Below, in pieces: positions 1 through 9,147 of a DNA stretch of 64,000 nt (its first letter is position 1; every line of letters begins with the position of its first letter). The stretch spans positions 3,046,001 through 3,110,000 of the forward strand of contig NZ_CP107031.2 of NCBI RefSeq assembly GCF_027474845.2. Direction: 5' to 3'. The notes under the pieces were generated by a model, which had not been told where the DNA came from, made no database searches, and saw nothing but the letters and a program-made list of their open reading frames with translations. The stretch comes from Maribacter aestuarii (GTDB lineage Bacteria; Bacteroidota; Bacteroidia; Flavobacteriales; Flavobacteriaceae). A program made the translations under genes and the position numbers.

Positions 1-9
1 CCTATAAAG

Positions 10-39
10 AAATCCCGCTGAAGAAATTTAGCGGGATTT
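10..39. terminator. Bidirectional Rho-independent terminator
   Basis: A perfect 10-bp stem (AAATCCCGCT at 10-19, AGCGGGATTT at 30-39) closes a 10-nt loop and is followed by a T-rich run on the + strand. It would end a + strand gene lying left of the window, and probably also the - strand gene whose stop is at 65. Confidence 0.75.
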
Positions 40-64
40 TATTTTTTAAACGATTATCTAACTT

Positions 65-1342
65 TTAAGGAATAGAAGTGCCACTGTTGTCATCCTTTGC
101 ACGTCTCAATTGACGCTGTATTTTTCTAATAGCAGATTCAATTGATTTTTCTGGTTCTATGATATTGTAAGCTCCCCAAAAATCCGGATCGGCAAAACCA
201 ATGGCCTCATCGCTAAGGATAATATCAGATTTCATACGGTCTTTGGATTTTAAATTGGAGTTTGTCACATTTTCTTCCCAGTCGGTAACGGCCATTTCAC
301 AGTTCATACTGTAAACCGAATTAAACAATCGCTTATCCCAATCCACCTTAAATTCTAAAAGCACATTACTGTAGCCATAGTACCATTTACCATCCTTTTC
401 CCTATAATCGACCCTGTAGGCTACCTCTGTAGGCCATACGTCAGCGTTTCTTGGCTTTTTACGGACGAACATCCTAGAAGCCAAATCCCTATTGGTAATG
501 TTCAATGAATAAATGGCGCTCGTTAATATTTTCTTCTCAGCATCTATATATAATTTCCCAGTGAAAAGCGGATCGAGAATCTCTGGCTTTTGGTCAAATT
601 TAACCACGTAAATAAGTTTATCGTTCACTCGTGTAGACCCGTCAAAAGAGAAATTATAGTAGCCGATGGATTCGTCGGTAAAAATATAGTCTGGGTATTT
701 TACCATATCCACAAAAAGAGTGTTGAAGGGACCTCCTTGTAACTTTAGCGCTACAGTATCTAACTTGCTGTAATCGGTACTTTTTCTGGCCTTATACAAT
801 TTTACTGCATCAGTTTTGTTTGAAGTGTAGGGAGCTTTATAAATATTTACCACCGCCTCAGAGAGACTTACATTTTTTCTACGTTTTTTAATGGTTTCCC
901 GGTAAAATGCTGTCATGACCGTAGGTCTATCTATATAATTATCACCTCTTTTCTTAAGTGTTTCACGTACCAATGCTTCAGCGTTTTTAGGGACACTCAG
1001 GTTAACTTCTGAGAGCTCCATTACCGATTCCGACATTAAAATTTTATTGTTGTTGGAACTTAATTGCGCTATCGGCATAGTTTTAGTACTATAGCCCAAA
1101 AAAGAAACGACAAGGTTCTCTCCCAAGTTAGGCTGGGGCACCTTTAGGGAAAATTCTCCCTCCGTATTGGTAATTGTACTTACATTGGAACCTTCTAAGG
1201 TTAAGGTTGCAAATACCAAAGGCTTTTTCGTTTTATCATCTAAGACTTCGCCGCTATATTCCTTATAGTCGACATCTTGTGCCGTTGCTGTAGTACAAAG
1301 AGTAACCACGAACAAGGCCGATAGAATAAGCGACCTGATCAT
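65..1342 (-). CDS. Exported protein with carboxypeptidase-like regulatory domain
   Basis: I read a signal peptide from the Met at 1342 (MIRSLILSALF..., cleavage near ATAQ), so I prefer this start to the in-frame Met at 1378, which adds 12 residues before the signal. The mature N-terminus is a beta-sandwich of the CarboxypepD_reg-like type (gene vocabulary: SGEVLDDKTKKPLVFATLTLEG, then GEFSLKVP and FLGYSTK), as found at the front of TonB-dependent receptors. No TonB box, plug or barrel follows. The remaining roughly 300 residues have alternating strand-like segments and resemble Bacteroidota proteins of unknown function that carry this domain. It probably sits in the periplasm or on the outer membrane. 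It is monocistronic, with the terminator at 10-39 just downstream. Substrate unknown. Confidence 0.8.
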   Translation of the reverse strand: MIRSLILSALFVVTLCTTATAQDVDYKEYSGEVLDDKTKKPLVFATLTLEGSNVSTITNTEGEFSLKVPQPNLGENLVVSFLGYSTKTMPIAQLSSNNNKILMSESVMELSEVNLSVPKNAEALVRETLKKRGDNYIDRPTVMTAFYRETIKKRRKNVSLSEAVVNIYKAPYTSNKTDAVKLYKARKSTDYSKLDTVALKLQGGPFNTLFVDMVKYPDYIFTDESIGYYNFSFDGSTRVNDKLIYVVKFDQKPEILDPLFTGKLYIDAEKKILTSAIYSLNITNRDLASRMFVRKKPRNADVWPTEVAYRVDYREKDGKWYYGYSNVLLEFKVDWDKRLFNSVYSMNCEMAVTDWEENVTNSNLKSKDRMKSDIILSDEAIGFADPDFWGAYNIIEPEKSIESAIRKIQRQLRRAKDDNSGTSIP

Positions 1343-1633
1343 GGATTTGTTTAAGGGTATTGTTAAATTCTGTATCATGGTATATTGTTTTAAAATGAGA
1401 TTTTTTGTTTATTATCTAAGTTAATGATTTTAAGGTGGATAACCTTGAAAATTTTCTTAAATTATGATGAATTTTGTATCCATATTTTAATGTGATTATC
1501 TATTGTTTTTAAGAGGTTAGTCATTTAATTCATTAGAATTTGTCAGCTATATTTTGCCTGTGTTAAGACTTCTTTCATTTGGTTTCGTTTTCTTCAATGT
1601 TTTTAAGTTTTCAAGTTTTTTTATTGTAATAAG

Positions 1634-2746
1634 TTATGAGGCTCGTGATTGTTCCAAATACGCTGAGGGGTTATAACCAGTGAATTTTTTGAAGGCTTTG
1701 TAAAAGGAAGCCCTATTATTAAATCCAACCTCATATGCGAGTTGTGACATGGTCAACCCTTGATTTTCAAAATCCATAAGCATATTCTTTGCTTCCATGA
1801 CCCTGTAACGATTCAAAAAATCAAAAAAAGAAAGATTAAAATGCTCATTGATGATTTGAGAGGTTTGGTTTCTAGATAGATGTAATAATAGACTTAAATC
1901 ATCCAACCGCAGTCCCGGGTCCAAATAGGGCTTGTTATCTAACATTATGGCCAAAAGTTTTTCTTTCATCTGCAACGAAAGTGCATCTGAAAGACCGGTC
2001 TTTCTATATTTTATAAAGGGAAGTATTTCCCTAATATTCTTACCCTCAAAGACCTCTGGTTGCACAAAACCAAAAAAGGTCAAAAGTCCAATAAAAAATA
2101 CGATAACAATATCAACGAAGTAGTCGTATTTGGGGTCCATGAGATTGAACCAGATCAGAAAAATATAAAGCGAAAACATAAAGACAAATCCCGTATAAGA
2201 CCCGACAAACCACTTGAGCCACACATTTTCTCGATACCCCGTCTGTCTGTTTTTTCTAAAACTGAAATAGGAAAGACAGGAATAGAAAAACATAAGTAGA
2301 ATCACCAACCAAATACCATAGGAAGGCCATGGAATATGAGCAAATTCTGCGCCAGCATTTACAAGTCCAAGTTTTTTGGTCGTATCAAGCAAATAGAAAG
2401 GAGAGATAGTCCCTGCTATAAGGAGTACTGGGACTAGGAATAGAATATCGGTATATTTAAAACTGATTTTTTTGGTAACCCTGCGTACATATAAATAAAC
2501 CAAAGGACCATAAATGGCCCACAGCGGAAAATGGACTAAATTAAAATGAACAAAGGTTTCCGTACGCAGGGCCCCAGACCAGCGTAATACATTATTTAAC
2601 AGTTCAAAGGCAAAGAGAAAAGTATACAAGGCAAGAAGACTATTCGCGTATTTGTCCCCTTTCTTTTTATTAAGAAAAATTAGGGACAGCAATACGCCAA
2701 ATACAACGAATGCTAAAAAAAGACCAATAATAAAATCCATGTTCAA
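1634..2746 (-). CDS. Membrane-anchored AraC-family transcriptional regulator
   Basis: A 370-residue protein. Residues about 1-230 hold seven hydrophobic segments separated by short basic loops, a polytopic sensor module. Residues about 260-366 form an AraC double helix-turn-helix, visible in LDDLSLLLHLSRNQTSQIIN and in the signature LAYEVGFNNRASFYKAFKKF ending TGYNPSAYL. This architecture is common in Flavobacteriia and suggests direct membrane sensing with DNA binding at the inner face. It stands alone, with 255 bp of non-coding DNA downstream in which I see no clear gene. The target is unknown; no adjacent operon is obviously controlled by it. An alternative Met lies two residues in. Confidence 0.85.
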   Translation of the reverse strand: MNMDFIIGLFLAFVVFGVLLSLIFLNKKKGDKYANSLLALYTFLFAFELLNNVLRWSGALRTETFVHFNLVHFPLWAIYGPLVYLYVRRVTKKISFKYTDILFLVPVLLIAGTISPFYLLDTTKKLGLVNAGAEFAHIPWPSYGIWLVILLMFFYSCLSYFSFRKNRQTGYRENVWLKWFVGSYTGFVFMFSLYIFLIWFNLMDPKYDYFVDIVIVFFIGLLTFFGFVQPEVFEGKNIREILPFIKYRKTGLSDALSLQMKEKLLAIMLDNKPYLDPGLRLDDLSLLLHLSRNQTSQIINEHFNLSFFDFLNRYRVMEAKNMLMDFENQGLTMSQLAYEVGFNNRASFYKAFKKFTGYNPSAYLEQSRAS

Positions 2747-2856
2747 AAGTTACTCCTACTAATGTAGCAAATGACCTTCAAAACCTTGTCTCTTAGTATA
2801 GGGATTTGTCCTTGGTGACCTAAAATATAGTCTTTTAGGATACAGGATTAGTCTAG

Positions 2857-3591
2857 TCAATCATGGGTTTTAGACGATTTTCCCACTAGTCGGTTAATTT
2901 CATCCAATTCCTCTTGGGTTAGATTTCTCCACTGGCCAACAGGAAGGTCTAGATGTACGTTCATTATACGGATTCGTTTTAATTTTTTTACCCTGTAGTC
3001 CAAATATTCACACATCCGGCGTATCTGCCTGTTCAAGCCTTGGGTTAGAATAATACGAAATTGATAAGTGCTTACTAGGTGTACTTCACATTTTCTGGTA
3101 ATCGTATCCAGGATAGGTACCCCATTTCTCATTTTTACTAGAAAATCAGTAGTTATAGGTTTATCTACCGTAACTAAATACTCCTTCTCATGATTATTTC
3201 TGGCCCGTAGAATCTTATTAACGATATCGCCATCGTTCGTTAAAAATATAAGGCCTTCACTAGGTTTGTCCAACCTTCCTATGGGAAATATACGAGTAGG
3301 GTAATTGATGTAATCAATAATATTATCCTTTTCAACACCTGTATCCGTAGTACACACTATTCCAATAGGTTTGTTAAAGGCCAAATAAACAGGCTTCTCC
3401 TTAGGTTCGGAAATAAGTTCTCCGTCCACATGCACCGTATCGTTCTCCGAAATCTTCGTTCCCATCTCCGGAACCTTACCGTTTATAGTAACCCGGCCTT
3501 GATCTATAAGCTTATCGGCTGCTCTACGGGAACAATAACCTACTTCACTAAGGTATTTGTTTATTCGGGTTTGTTTAGGCGTAGCTTCCAT
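2857..3591 (-). CDS. rluF: 23S rRNA pseudouridine synthase, RluF type
   Basis: An N-terminal S4 RNA-binding domain (residues about 8-55, [21 protein letters not shown]) precedes a RsuA/RluB/E/F-type pseudouridine synthase domain. The catalytic aspartate is D108 in [10 protein letters not shown], and the conserved [17 protein letters not shown] block is at about 185-200. RluF modifies U2604 (and U2605) of 23S rRNA in E. coli. The order S4 plus short catalytic domain, 244 residues, and the [11 protein letters not shown] end favour RluF over RsuA or RluB. It lies 19 bp downstream-in-reverse of the serine hydrolase at 3611-4747, on the same strand, so the two may share a transcript. Confidence 0.88.
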   Translation of the reverse strand: MEATPKQTRINKYLSEVGYCSRRAADKLIDQGRVTINGKVPEMGTKISENDTVHVDGELISEPKEKPVYLAFNKPIGIVCTTDTGVEKDNIIDYINYPTRIFPIGRLDKPSEGLIFLTNDGDIVNKILRARNNHEKEYLVTVDKPITTDFLVKMRNGVPILDTITRKCEVHLVSTYQFRIILTQGLNRQIRRMCEYLDYRVKKLKRIRIMNVHLDLPVGQWRNLTQEELDEINRLVGKSSKTHD

Positions 3592-3610
3592 AAATCTAAG
3601 GTCTTTGCGA

Positions 3611-4747
3611 CTATTTTTTTCTTTGTATTTCTAACCGGTGGATTTCCCTGCCTAGTTCTGCTAGAAAAGGTATGCCTACTTCGTCATATTCATAAACATT
3701 ATCATTAAAAATCCTGTTATTGTTCACTAGTATGGTTGCGGTAAGAAGAAAATCAACCTCATTTTTTCTATCCGTTATATAAGCACAGTCGGTTAGGGTC
3801 CCATACGCAAAGCCCACTTTATTGTAGATTTTTATATGGTCCGGGATTGCTTCCTTGGTATCGCCGTAGATAAAGAATTTACAATAGCCGTCGTAGTAAG
3901 TCTCAACATCGTAACCAGCATTTCTAGGGAGTGTCTGCATAGCGTTCAATAAGAAAGAGTGTTGGTCCTTTGATAGATTAAAACGTTCGTCGGCCTCAAA
4001 TTTACCCGGAAAAATTACCCTTTTCAGCACTCCATGTTGGGATGCTAAGGGATAATAATTTTTTAAACTAAAATTGAAAGGAGTACTTATTAAACTATCA
4101 TCCTCAACGTAACCGACACCTTTTTTTATTTTTTGAATTTCCAAAGGTTCTGGAGCAGTATTGGCCGTTGGTTTGGTGGGTGAGGTCGTGCTATCGTTTA
4201 AATAGACAATCAAAGGTTTTGTGGTTAGATCCTCGCTATGGTAACCCAATCTATGAGAAATACGTATTTTCTCAATCCCTTTTTTCTTCAGATTAGTATT
4301 GATGGCATCCTGTCCTAAAAGTTCAAACAATCTATTATTGGCACCATTGTCACTGACTGCAAAAATTTGTGATATATCCTTGGCGAAAGTAGACTCTAAA
4401 GAATCACCTTCGATATAATATCTGGTATTTCTATTTAAGGTATCGGTTTCGTTAAGGCGCTCTAGGGCCAAAATGGCAATAGGAAATTTAACCGTACTCG
4501 CTGGATAAAAATAGGCCTCGGAATCTACCTGAAAATCATAATCCGTAAAGATTATGCTATCGTTTCTCCTATCTATTTTTGTATACCGTATTTGCACCTC
4601 AAATTTTTCCAAACTGTCCATAACCCTTTTTATTTTGGGGCTATGAGAGGAGAGTGCTTGCTCCAACAGGTTCTCGTTTTGTGTAGTTTTTTGGCACGAA
4701 GCAAAAAATAGTACGGTGAGTAAAAATAACGGTATTGTGTTTTTCAT
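3611..4747 (-). CDS. Class A beta-lactamase-fold serine hydrolase, lipoprotein
   Basis: A lipoprotein signal (FFASC, lipidated Cys18) leads a DD-peptidase/beta-lactamase fold. The SxxK motif is S84-T-V-K87 and the SDN motif is S132-D-N134 (AVSDNGANN); the third box is weak ([11 protein letters not shown] instead of KTG). At 378 residues it is longer than a classical class A enzyme (about 290), with an insertion near residues 185-215 rich in Pro/Thr. It is probably an envelope esterase or peptidase-like protein, not a resistance enzyme, but the sequence cannot settle this. Its stop lies 19 bp from the rluF start, consistent with one transcription unit. Confidence 0.78.
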   Translation of the reverse strand: MKNTIPLFLLTVLFFASCQKTTQNENLLEQALSSHSPKIKRVMDSLEKFEVQIRYTKIDRRNDSIIFTDYDFQVDSEAYFYPASTVKFPIAILALERLNETDTLNRNTRYYIEGDSLESTFAKDISQIFAVSDNGANNRLFELLGQDAINTNLKKKGIEKIRISHRLGYHSEDLTTKPLIVYLNDSTTSPTKPTANTAPEPLEIQKIKKGVGYVEDDSLISTPFNFSLKNYYPLASQHGVLKRVIFPGKFEADERFNLSKDQHSFLLNAMQTLPRNAGYDVETYYDGYCKFFIYGDTKEAIPDHIKIYNKVGFAYGTLTDCAYITDRKNEVDFLLTATILVNNNRIFNDNVYEYDEVGIPFLAELGREIHRLEIQRKK

Positions 4748-4837
4748 TGAATTTTAATAATTCGGTTTTATAATGAGTGGACCGGATTCATCTTGTGGTA
4801 TATTTGTACCAAAGGAATTTATAAAGGGCTTGTTTTA

Positions 4838-5077
4838 TTATTCATTATAAACTTCTCCACGATGTGGTTTTAGGGCATCTCTAACCGCAATCATATTTTC
4901 TTCTTCCACAACCATAAAAGCTATACCGTGTAACTCGTTTATTTCTTTATGCCCTGTTATATTAAGGGAGATGTTTTCAGATATAATATATTCCTTCAAA
5001 TGTTTTTCGTGATGTTCCGCAGTTCTAAATGCCGTTGGTCCTCTAAAATCCCAAATCAATTTTATTTTTCTAGCCAA
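4838..5077 (-). CDS. Small conserved-looking protein, unknown function
   Basis: A 79-residue soluble protein with a basic start (MARKIKLIWDF), no signal peptide and no membrane segment. Its pattern (strand, helix with HHEKHLKEYI, strands, HGIAFMVVEEENMIAVRDALKPH) suggests a small ferredoxin-like alpha/beta fold similar in shape to ABM or antibiotic-biosynthesis monooxygenase subunits, but I cannot assign a family. It follows the SRPBCC gene (5099-5554) by 21 bp on the same strand, so the two are probably cotranscribed. Confidence 0.65.
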   Translation of the reverse strand: MARKIKLIWDFRGPTAFRTAEHHEKHLKEYIISENISLNITGHKEINELHGIAFMVVEEENMIAVRDALKPHRGEVYNE

Positions 5078-5098
5078 TTTTGTCCTTTTTCTACAAAA

Positions 5099-5554
5099 TT
5101 AAGACTTAGTCACTGAAGTTCCGTCCTCGGCGAAGGCTTTAAAATCCTTCATATATTTCATAGACTGCTTTTTAAAGGCACCGGGCATTAAAAATCCCAT
5201 AGTCTTCATCATAAATCCTTCAAACTGAAATTCGCTCTCAGAAATCCATTTTGTTGAATGCCCGTCAATAGATTTGAAATAGTTCTTTTGGATGTTATGA
5301 ACGTTTTTAGCATCATAGGTAGCATGGAACTCATGTGGTAAATTGCGTTTGATAATCGTCTCAATCAATACCATGTTCCTATTACCCATTTTATAGGATA
5401 ATTCCATTTTGGCACCTTCCGTTCCGGGAATACCATCTAATTCTTTGTAGCCTATCAGCCCTTGCTGCCAATGCTTCATGTTCTCAGGATTGTCCATTTT
5501 TTTAATGAAGGTGTCGAGAGGAACGTTTACCACAATCTCGCTCGTATATTTCAT
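5099..5554 (-). CDS. SRPBCC-family protein
   Basis: A 151-residue protein with the START/polyketide-cyclase-like layout: an initial strand (YTSEIVVNVPLDTFIKKM), the DNPENMKHWQQGL helix, a run of strands forming the ligand cavity, and a long C-terminal helix (GAFKKQSMKYMKDFKAFAEDG). Such proteins bind hydrophobic ligands, and many are of unknown specificity. It leads a two-gene unit with 4838-5077 and diverges from the chaperone genes starting at 5684. Confidence 0.8.
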   Translation of the reverse strand: MKYTSEIVVNVPLDTFIKKMDNPENMKHWQQGLIGYKELDGIPGTEGAKMELSYKMGNRNMVLIETIIKRNLPHEFHATYDAKNVHNIQKNYFKSIDGHSTKWISESEFQFEGFMMKTMGFLMPGAFKKQSMKYMKDFKAFAEDGTSVTKS

Positions 5555-5649
5555 AATATTTCGTTTTACTAATTAATTCCAATCCAACTTCTAAAGTAAT
5601 CAATTCTAATATGCTCCCCTAAAATTGTGTTAAGGAAAGCTGTTAACGC

Positions 5650-5679
5650 TTGCAAGGGATTATGTAATTGCTATTTTTG
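5650..5679 (+). promoter_or_regulatory. Bacteroidota-type promoter of the chaperone operon
   Basis: TTG at 5650-5652, a 19-nt spacer and TATTTTTG at 5672-5679 match the TTG / TAnnTTTG consensus. Transcription should start near 5684, so any coding start upstream (for example the in-frame codon at 5627) cannot be used. Confidence 0.6.
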
Positions 5680-5683
5680 CAGG

Positions 5684-6580
5684 ATGTTTTCTGCAAAACA
5701 AAAGACAGTACAACAACATTTTAAGAAAGGTTTTGCCATGTGCTTGTGTGGCCTACTCCTATTTTCTTGTGACTCTTTTTTCAAGAAAAAAGAAGAGCAA
5801 GGGGCCTTGGCCAGAGTGGGTGAATCCTATCTGTACGATGAGGATATAAGACCCTTCATGACGGATGGAATGTCTAAATCCGATAGTGCATCTTTTGTAA
5901 CCAACTACATTAATAATTGGGCTTCTAAACAGTTGTTATTATCCAAAGCGAAAATTAATCTACCCGAAGAGAAACTGGCAGAGTTTGATAATTTGGTCAG
6001 TGAGTATCGTGTAGATTTATATACTAGGGCCTATAAAGAGGCATTGGTATCGCAAGGGGCAGATTCCCTAATTTCTACAAATCAATTGGAGGAATTTTAC
6101 GAAAGGGAAAAGGAAAATTTTAGGCTGAAGGAAAGAATAGCGCAATTGAGGTTTATAGAAATTCCTAACAACTTCTTAGATAAGAATGAGGTAATCAAAA
6201 GACTTAAGAGTTTTAAGGAAGCGGATGTGGCCTATTTGGATTCTATAGGCGTACAATTTAAAAAGTTACATTTTAATGATTCTCTTTGGGTCAAGTCCTC
6301 TAGGATATTTGAGGAAATCCCGCCTATAACCCCTGAAAATCAGAACAAGTACTTAAAAAAATCACAATTTTTTGAATTGGAGGATGCTAACGGGGTATAT
6401 TTGGTGAAAATAGAGGATGTTAAGGATTTGAACGAAATTGCACCGCTATCTTTTGTAACACCTACCATAAAGCAAGTCTTATTAAGTCGCAGAAAAATTG
6501 ACTACCTGCGTAAACTCGAAACCGAAATCATAGATGAAGCAATCAAGGATAAAGAATTTGAAGTTTATACCAAAGATTAA
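5684..6580 (+). CDS. Parvulin/SurA-related periplasmic lipoprotein
   Basis: The protein has a lipobox (LLLFSC) and then a mostly helical chaperone body: VGESYLYDEDIRPF, a SurA_N-like segment NYINNWASKQLLLSKAKINLP, and a weak parvulin region around ERIAQLRFIEIP. It is probably a folding factor for outer-membrane proteins. The start is uncertain: ATG at 5684 gives KKGF ahead of the hydrophobic core, while ATG at 5738 has an AAGAAAGG upstream but a very short signal. A longer in-frame start at 5627 is excluded by the promoter at 5650-5679. The 3' end overlaps the next gene by 47 bp. Confidence 0.8.
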   Translation: MFSAKQKTVQQHFKKGFAMCLCGLLLFSCDSFFKKKEEQGALARVGESYLYDEDIRPFMTDGMSKSDSASFVTNYINNWASKQLLLSKAKINLPEEKLAEFDNLVSEYRVDLYTRAYKEALVSQGADSLISTNQLEEFYEREKENFRLKERIAQLRFIEIPNNFLDKNEVIKRLKSFKEADVAYLDSIGVQFKKLHFNDSLWVKSSRIFEEIPPITPENQNKYLKKSQFFELEDANGVYLVKIEDVKDLNEIAPLSFVTPTIKQVLLSRRKIDYLRKLETEIIDEAIKDKEFEVYTKD

Positions 6581-8015
6581 AGGAGCAGTTTTGGCAGCTA
6601 TATGGTGTGCCGGACTCGCAATATCCGCTCAAGATTCTATACCGGAAGTTCCGGATAATCAGGTTGAGCCCATGGAAAATATTGCTGAGGCTACACCTAA
6701 GAAAAAAGATTCAACCAATAATTTCAAAAGAATCAAACTCGATGGCATCGCAGCAGTGGTAGGCGATTATGTAATATTGGATTCTGATATTGAGAAAACG
6801 TTGATAGATCTAAAAAGTCAGGGTGCGAATACGGCAGATATTACACGATGCGGTCTTTTAGGTAAGTTAATGGAGGATCGTCTGTACGCACACCAAGCGG
6901 TGCAGGACAGTATTTTGGTTTCCGATGACGAAGTAAATGCTACGGGAGACCGTCAACTCCAGTCTTTGGTACAACAGATTGGCTCTATGGACAAGGTGCT
7001 TAAATATTATAAAAAAACAGATGAGGCCAGTTTTAGGGAGGAGCTTTATAAAATTAACAAACTGCGTATGCTTTCTGAACGCATGCAACAGGATATCATT
7101 AAAGAGATAGAGATAACCCCGGAAGAAGTACGTCAATTCTTTAATAAGATACCAGAGGACGAACGTCCTGTTTTTGGGGCAGAATTGGAGATTGCACAGA
7201 TTGTAAAGTCTCCTGAGCCTTCCGAGGAAGAAAAGCAAAAGGTGGTTGATAAGCTAAATCAGATAAAAGCTGATGTTGAGGATAATGATGCTAGTTTTAG
7301 CGTAAAGGCTATTCTATACTCACAGGATCCAGGGTCTAAATCCAAAGGAGGATTTTATAGTATTACGAAGCAAACTGGATTTGACAAAACATTCAAGGAT
7401 GTGGCTTTTAGTCTACAGGAAGGTGAAATTTCAGAACCTTTTGAGACTGCTTTTGGATACCACATCATTTTTATTGAGAAGATAAGAGGTCAAGAATTGG
7501 ATTTAAGGCATATTTTGATTCAACCCGAAATATCTGAAAATGCTTTAGAGGAAGCTAAGACGGAATTGGATAGTATCCGTTTAAAAGTAATGAACGGGGA
7601 ATTTACATTTGCTGAAGCGGCACTTAATTTTTCCGATGAAAAAGAGACAAAGTTTGATGGTGGACTTTTGAGGAATCCACAAGATTTTAGTTCCCGTTTT
7701 GAGTTGACAAAAATGGACCCTGCCTTATATAATCAAGTCAGGAATCTGAAGGATAACGAACTTTCCTATCCTATTTTAGAGCAGGATCCCCGAGGTGGAC
7801 CTCCAAAATATAAAATTTTGAAGGTGACCAATAGGTTTGATGAACACGTAGCGGACTTCGCCAAGGATTATACTAAAATACAGCAGCTTGCACTGACCGA
7901 AAAACAGTTCAACGCCATTAAAGAATGGATGGATGAGCATATTGAGGATACTTATATTAGTGTGAACGAGGCGAACACGGATTGCGACTTTGCCAATAAT
8001 TGGATAAAGGAATAA
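6534..8015 (+). CDS. SurA-like peptidyl-prolyl isomerase
   Basis: A signal peptide (IKGAVLAAIWCAGLAISAQ) precedes a SurA N-domain (IAAVVGDYVILDSDI, ...MEDRLYAHQAV) and two parvulin (PPIC) domains at about residues 205-315 (ELEIAQIVKSPEPS... AFGYHIIFIEKI) and 320-420 (LDLRHILIQPE, FAEAALNFSDE, GGLLRNPQDF). With 493 residues it is the full SurA-type layout. SurA escorts beta-barrel precursors across the periplasm to BAM. Its start overlaps the preceding lipoprotein gene by 47 bp, which suggests translational coupling, and the MoxR gene follows 4 bp after its stop. Confidence 0.88.
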   Translation: MKQSRIKNLKFIPKIKGAVLAAIWCAGLAISAQDSIPEVPDNQVEPMENIAEATPKKKDSTNNFKRIKLDGIAAVVGDYVILDSDIEKTLIDLKSQGANTADITRCGLLGKLMEDRLYAHQAVQDSILVSDDEVNATGDRQLQSLVQQIGSMDKVLKYYKKTDEASFREELYKINKLRMLSERMQQDIIKEIEITPEEVRQFFNKIPEDERPVFGAELEIAQIVKSPEPSEEEKQKVVDKLNQIKADVEDNDASFSVKAILYSQDPGSKSKGGFYSITKQTGFDKTFKDVAFSLQEGEISEPFETAFGYHIIFIEKIRGQELDLRHILIQPEISENALEEAKTELDSIRLKVMNGEFTFAEAALNFSDEKETKFDGGLLRNPQDFSSRFELTKMDPALYNQVRNLKDNELSYPILEQDPRGGPPKYKILKVTNRFDEHVADFAKDYTKIQQLALTEKQFNAIKEWMDEHIEDTYISVNEANTDCDFANNWIKE

Positions 8016-8019
8016 CTGT

Positions 8020-8973
8020 ATGTCAGATGTTGCCGCTATTAAGCTCCTTGTTGAAAAACATATTGCGCTTAAAAAGGAAATTGCAAAAATAATTGTCGGC
8101 CAGGAAGTCGTAATCGACCAAATACTACTGTCCATATATACCGGTGGCCATTCCCTATTGATAGGTGTTCCCGGGCTTGCAAAAACCCTTATGGTCAATA
8201 CCATTGCCCAAGCATTAGGGTTGGATTTTAAGCGTATCCAGTTTACCCCAGATTTGATGCCCAGCGATATTCTAGGAAGCGAAGTCCTTGATCAGGCTAG
8301 AAACTTCAAGTTTATCAAGGGACCTATATTCGCCAATATTATTCTGGCTGATGAGATTAATAGAACGCCTCCAAAAACTCAGGCCGCTTTATTGGAGGCA
8401 ATGCAGGAGCGCGCGGTGACTATTGCCGGCGTTCAACACAAACTAGAATTGCCGTATTTTGTTCTCGCCACTCAAAATCCAATAGAACAAGAAGGAACTT
8501 ACCCCTTGCCAGAGGCACAATTGGACCGATTCATGTTTGCGATAGAGCTAACGTATCCATCCGTTGCAGAAGAAATCCAAGTGGTGAAAAACACTACTTC
8601 TGCCATGACCTATACGGTAGATGCACAATTTGATGCGGAACAAATTTTGACGGTTCAAGAGTTGGTGCGTAGAATTCCAGTACCCGATAATGTAGTGGAA
8701 TATGCTGTAAAACTGGTCAATAGCACTAGGCCTAACTTGGCAACCACATCTGATTTTGTTAAACAATATGTAGATTGGGGAGCCGGACCACGAGCTTCTC
8801 AGAACCTGATTTTGGGAGCAAAGGCAAATGCCGCCATCCATGGAAAGTATTCACCTGATATTGAGGATGTACATGCTGTGGTAAAAGGTATTCTAAGACA
8901 CCGGATCATTAAGAACTACAAGGCAGAAGCTGAAGGCATTTCCGAAGAAGATATTATCGAAAAGTTGTTGTAG
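8020..8973 (+). CDS. MoxR-family AAA+ ATPase
   Basis: A full-length 317-residue MoxR ATPase. Walker A is GVPGLAKT (49-56), Walker B is IILADEINR (D111, E112), and the MoxR hallmarks FTPDLMPSDILG and ATQNPIEQEGTYPLPEAQLDRF are present, followed by the lid domain GPRASQNLILGAKANA. MoxR proteins act as chaperone-like ATPases, usually with VWA-domain partners encoded next door. Here no DUF58 or VWA gene follows, because aconitase begins 174 bp later. It is instead tied to the SurA-like gene (4-bp gap), a common Flavobacteriia arrangement hinting at envelope quality control. Confidence 0.93.
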   Translation: MSDVAAIKLLVEKHIALKKEIAKIIVGQEVVIDQILLSIYTGGHSLLIGVPGLAKTLMVNTIAQALGLDFKRIQFTPDLMPSDILGSEVLDQARNFKFIKGPIFANIILADEINRTPPKTQAALLEAMQERAVTIAGVQHKLELPYFVLATQNPIEQEGTYPLPEAQLDRFMFAIELTYPSVAEEIQVVKNTTSAMTYTVDAQFDAEQILTVQELVRRIPVPDNVVEYAVKLVNSTRPNLATTSDFVKQYVDWGAGPRASQNLILGAKANAAIHGKYSPDIEDVHAVVKGILRHRIIKNYKAEAEGISEEDIIEKLL

Positions 8974-9147
8974 CTTTTCGTAGTCCTGAGATTAGAATTT
9001 TCTTTCCCCCAATGTTTGACTCCTTGGCGATTGCTTCAATAGACAATAGGCCTTTATTTCCCAATTAATCTTCGTGTAAAAATTTTATTTGCCCCTAGTA
9101 TTTTCTTAATTTTACTGAATTGGTTTAATCTTAAAATAAAAATATAA

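Noticed and set aside
3611..4747. Beta-lactamase resistance gene
   Set aside because: Weak KTG box, lipoprotein signal and unusual length; a chromosomal serine hydrolase is more likely.
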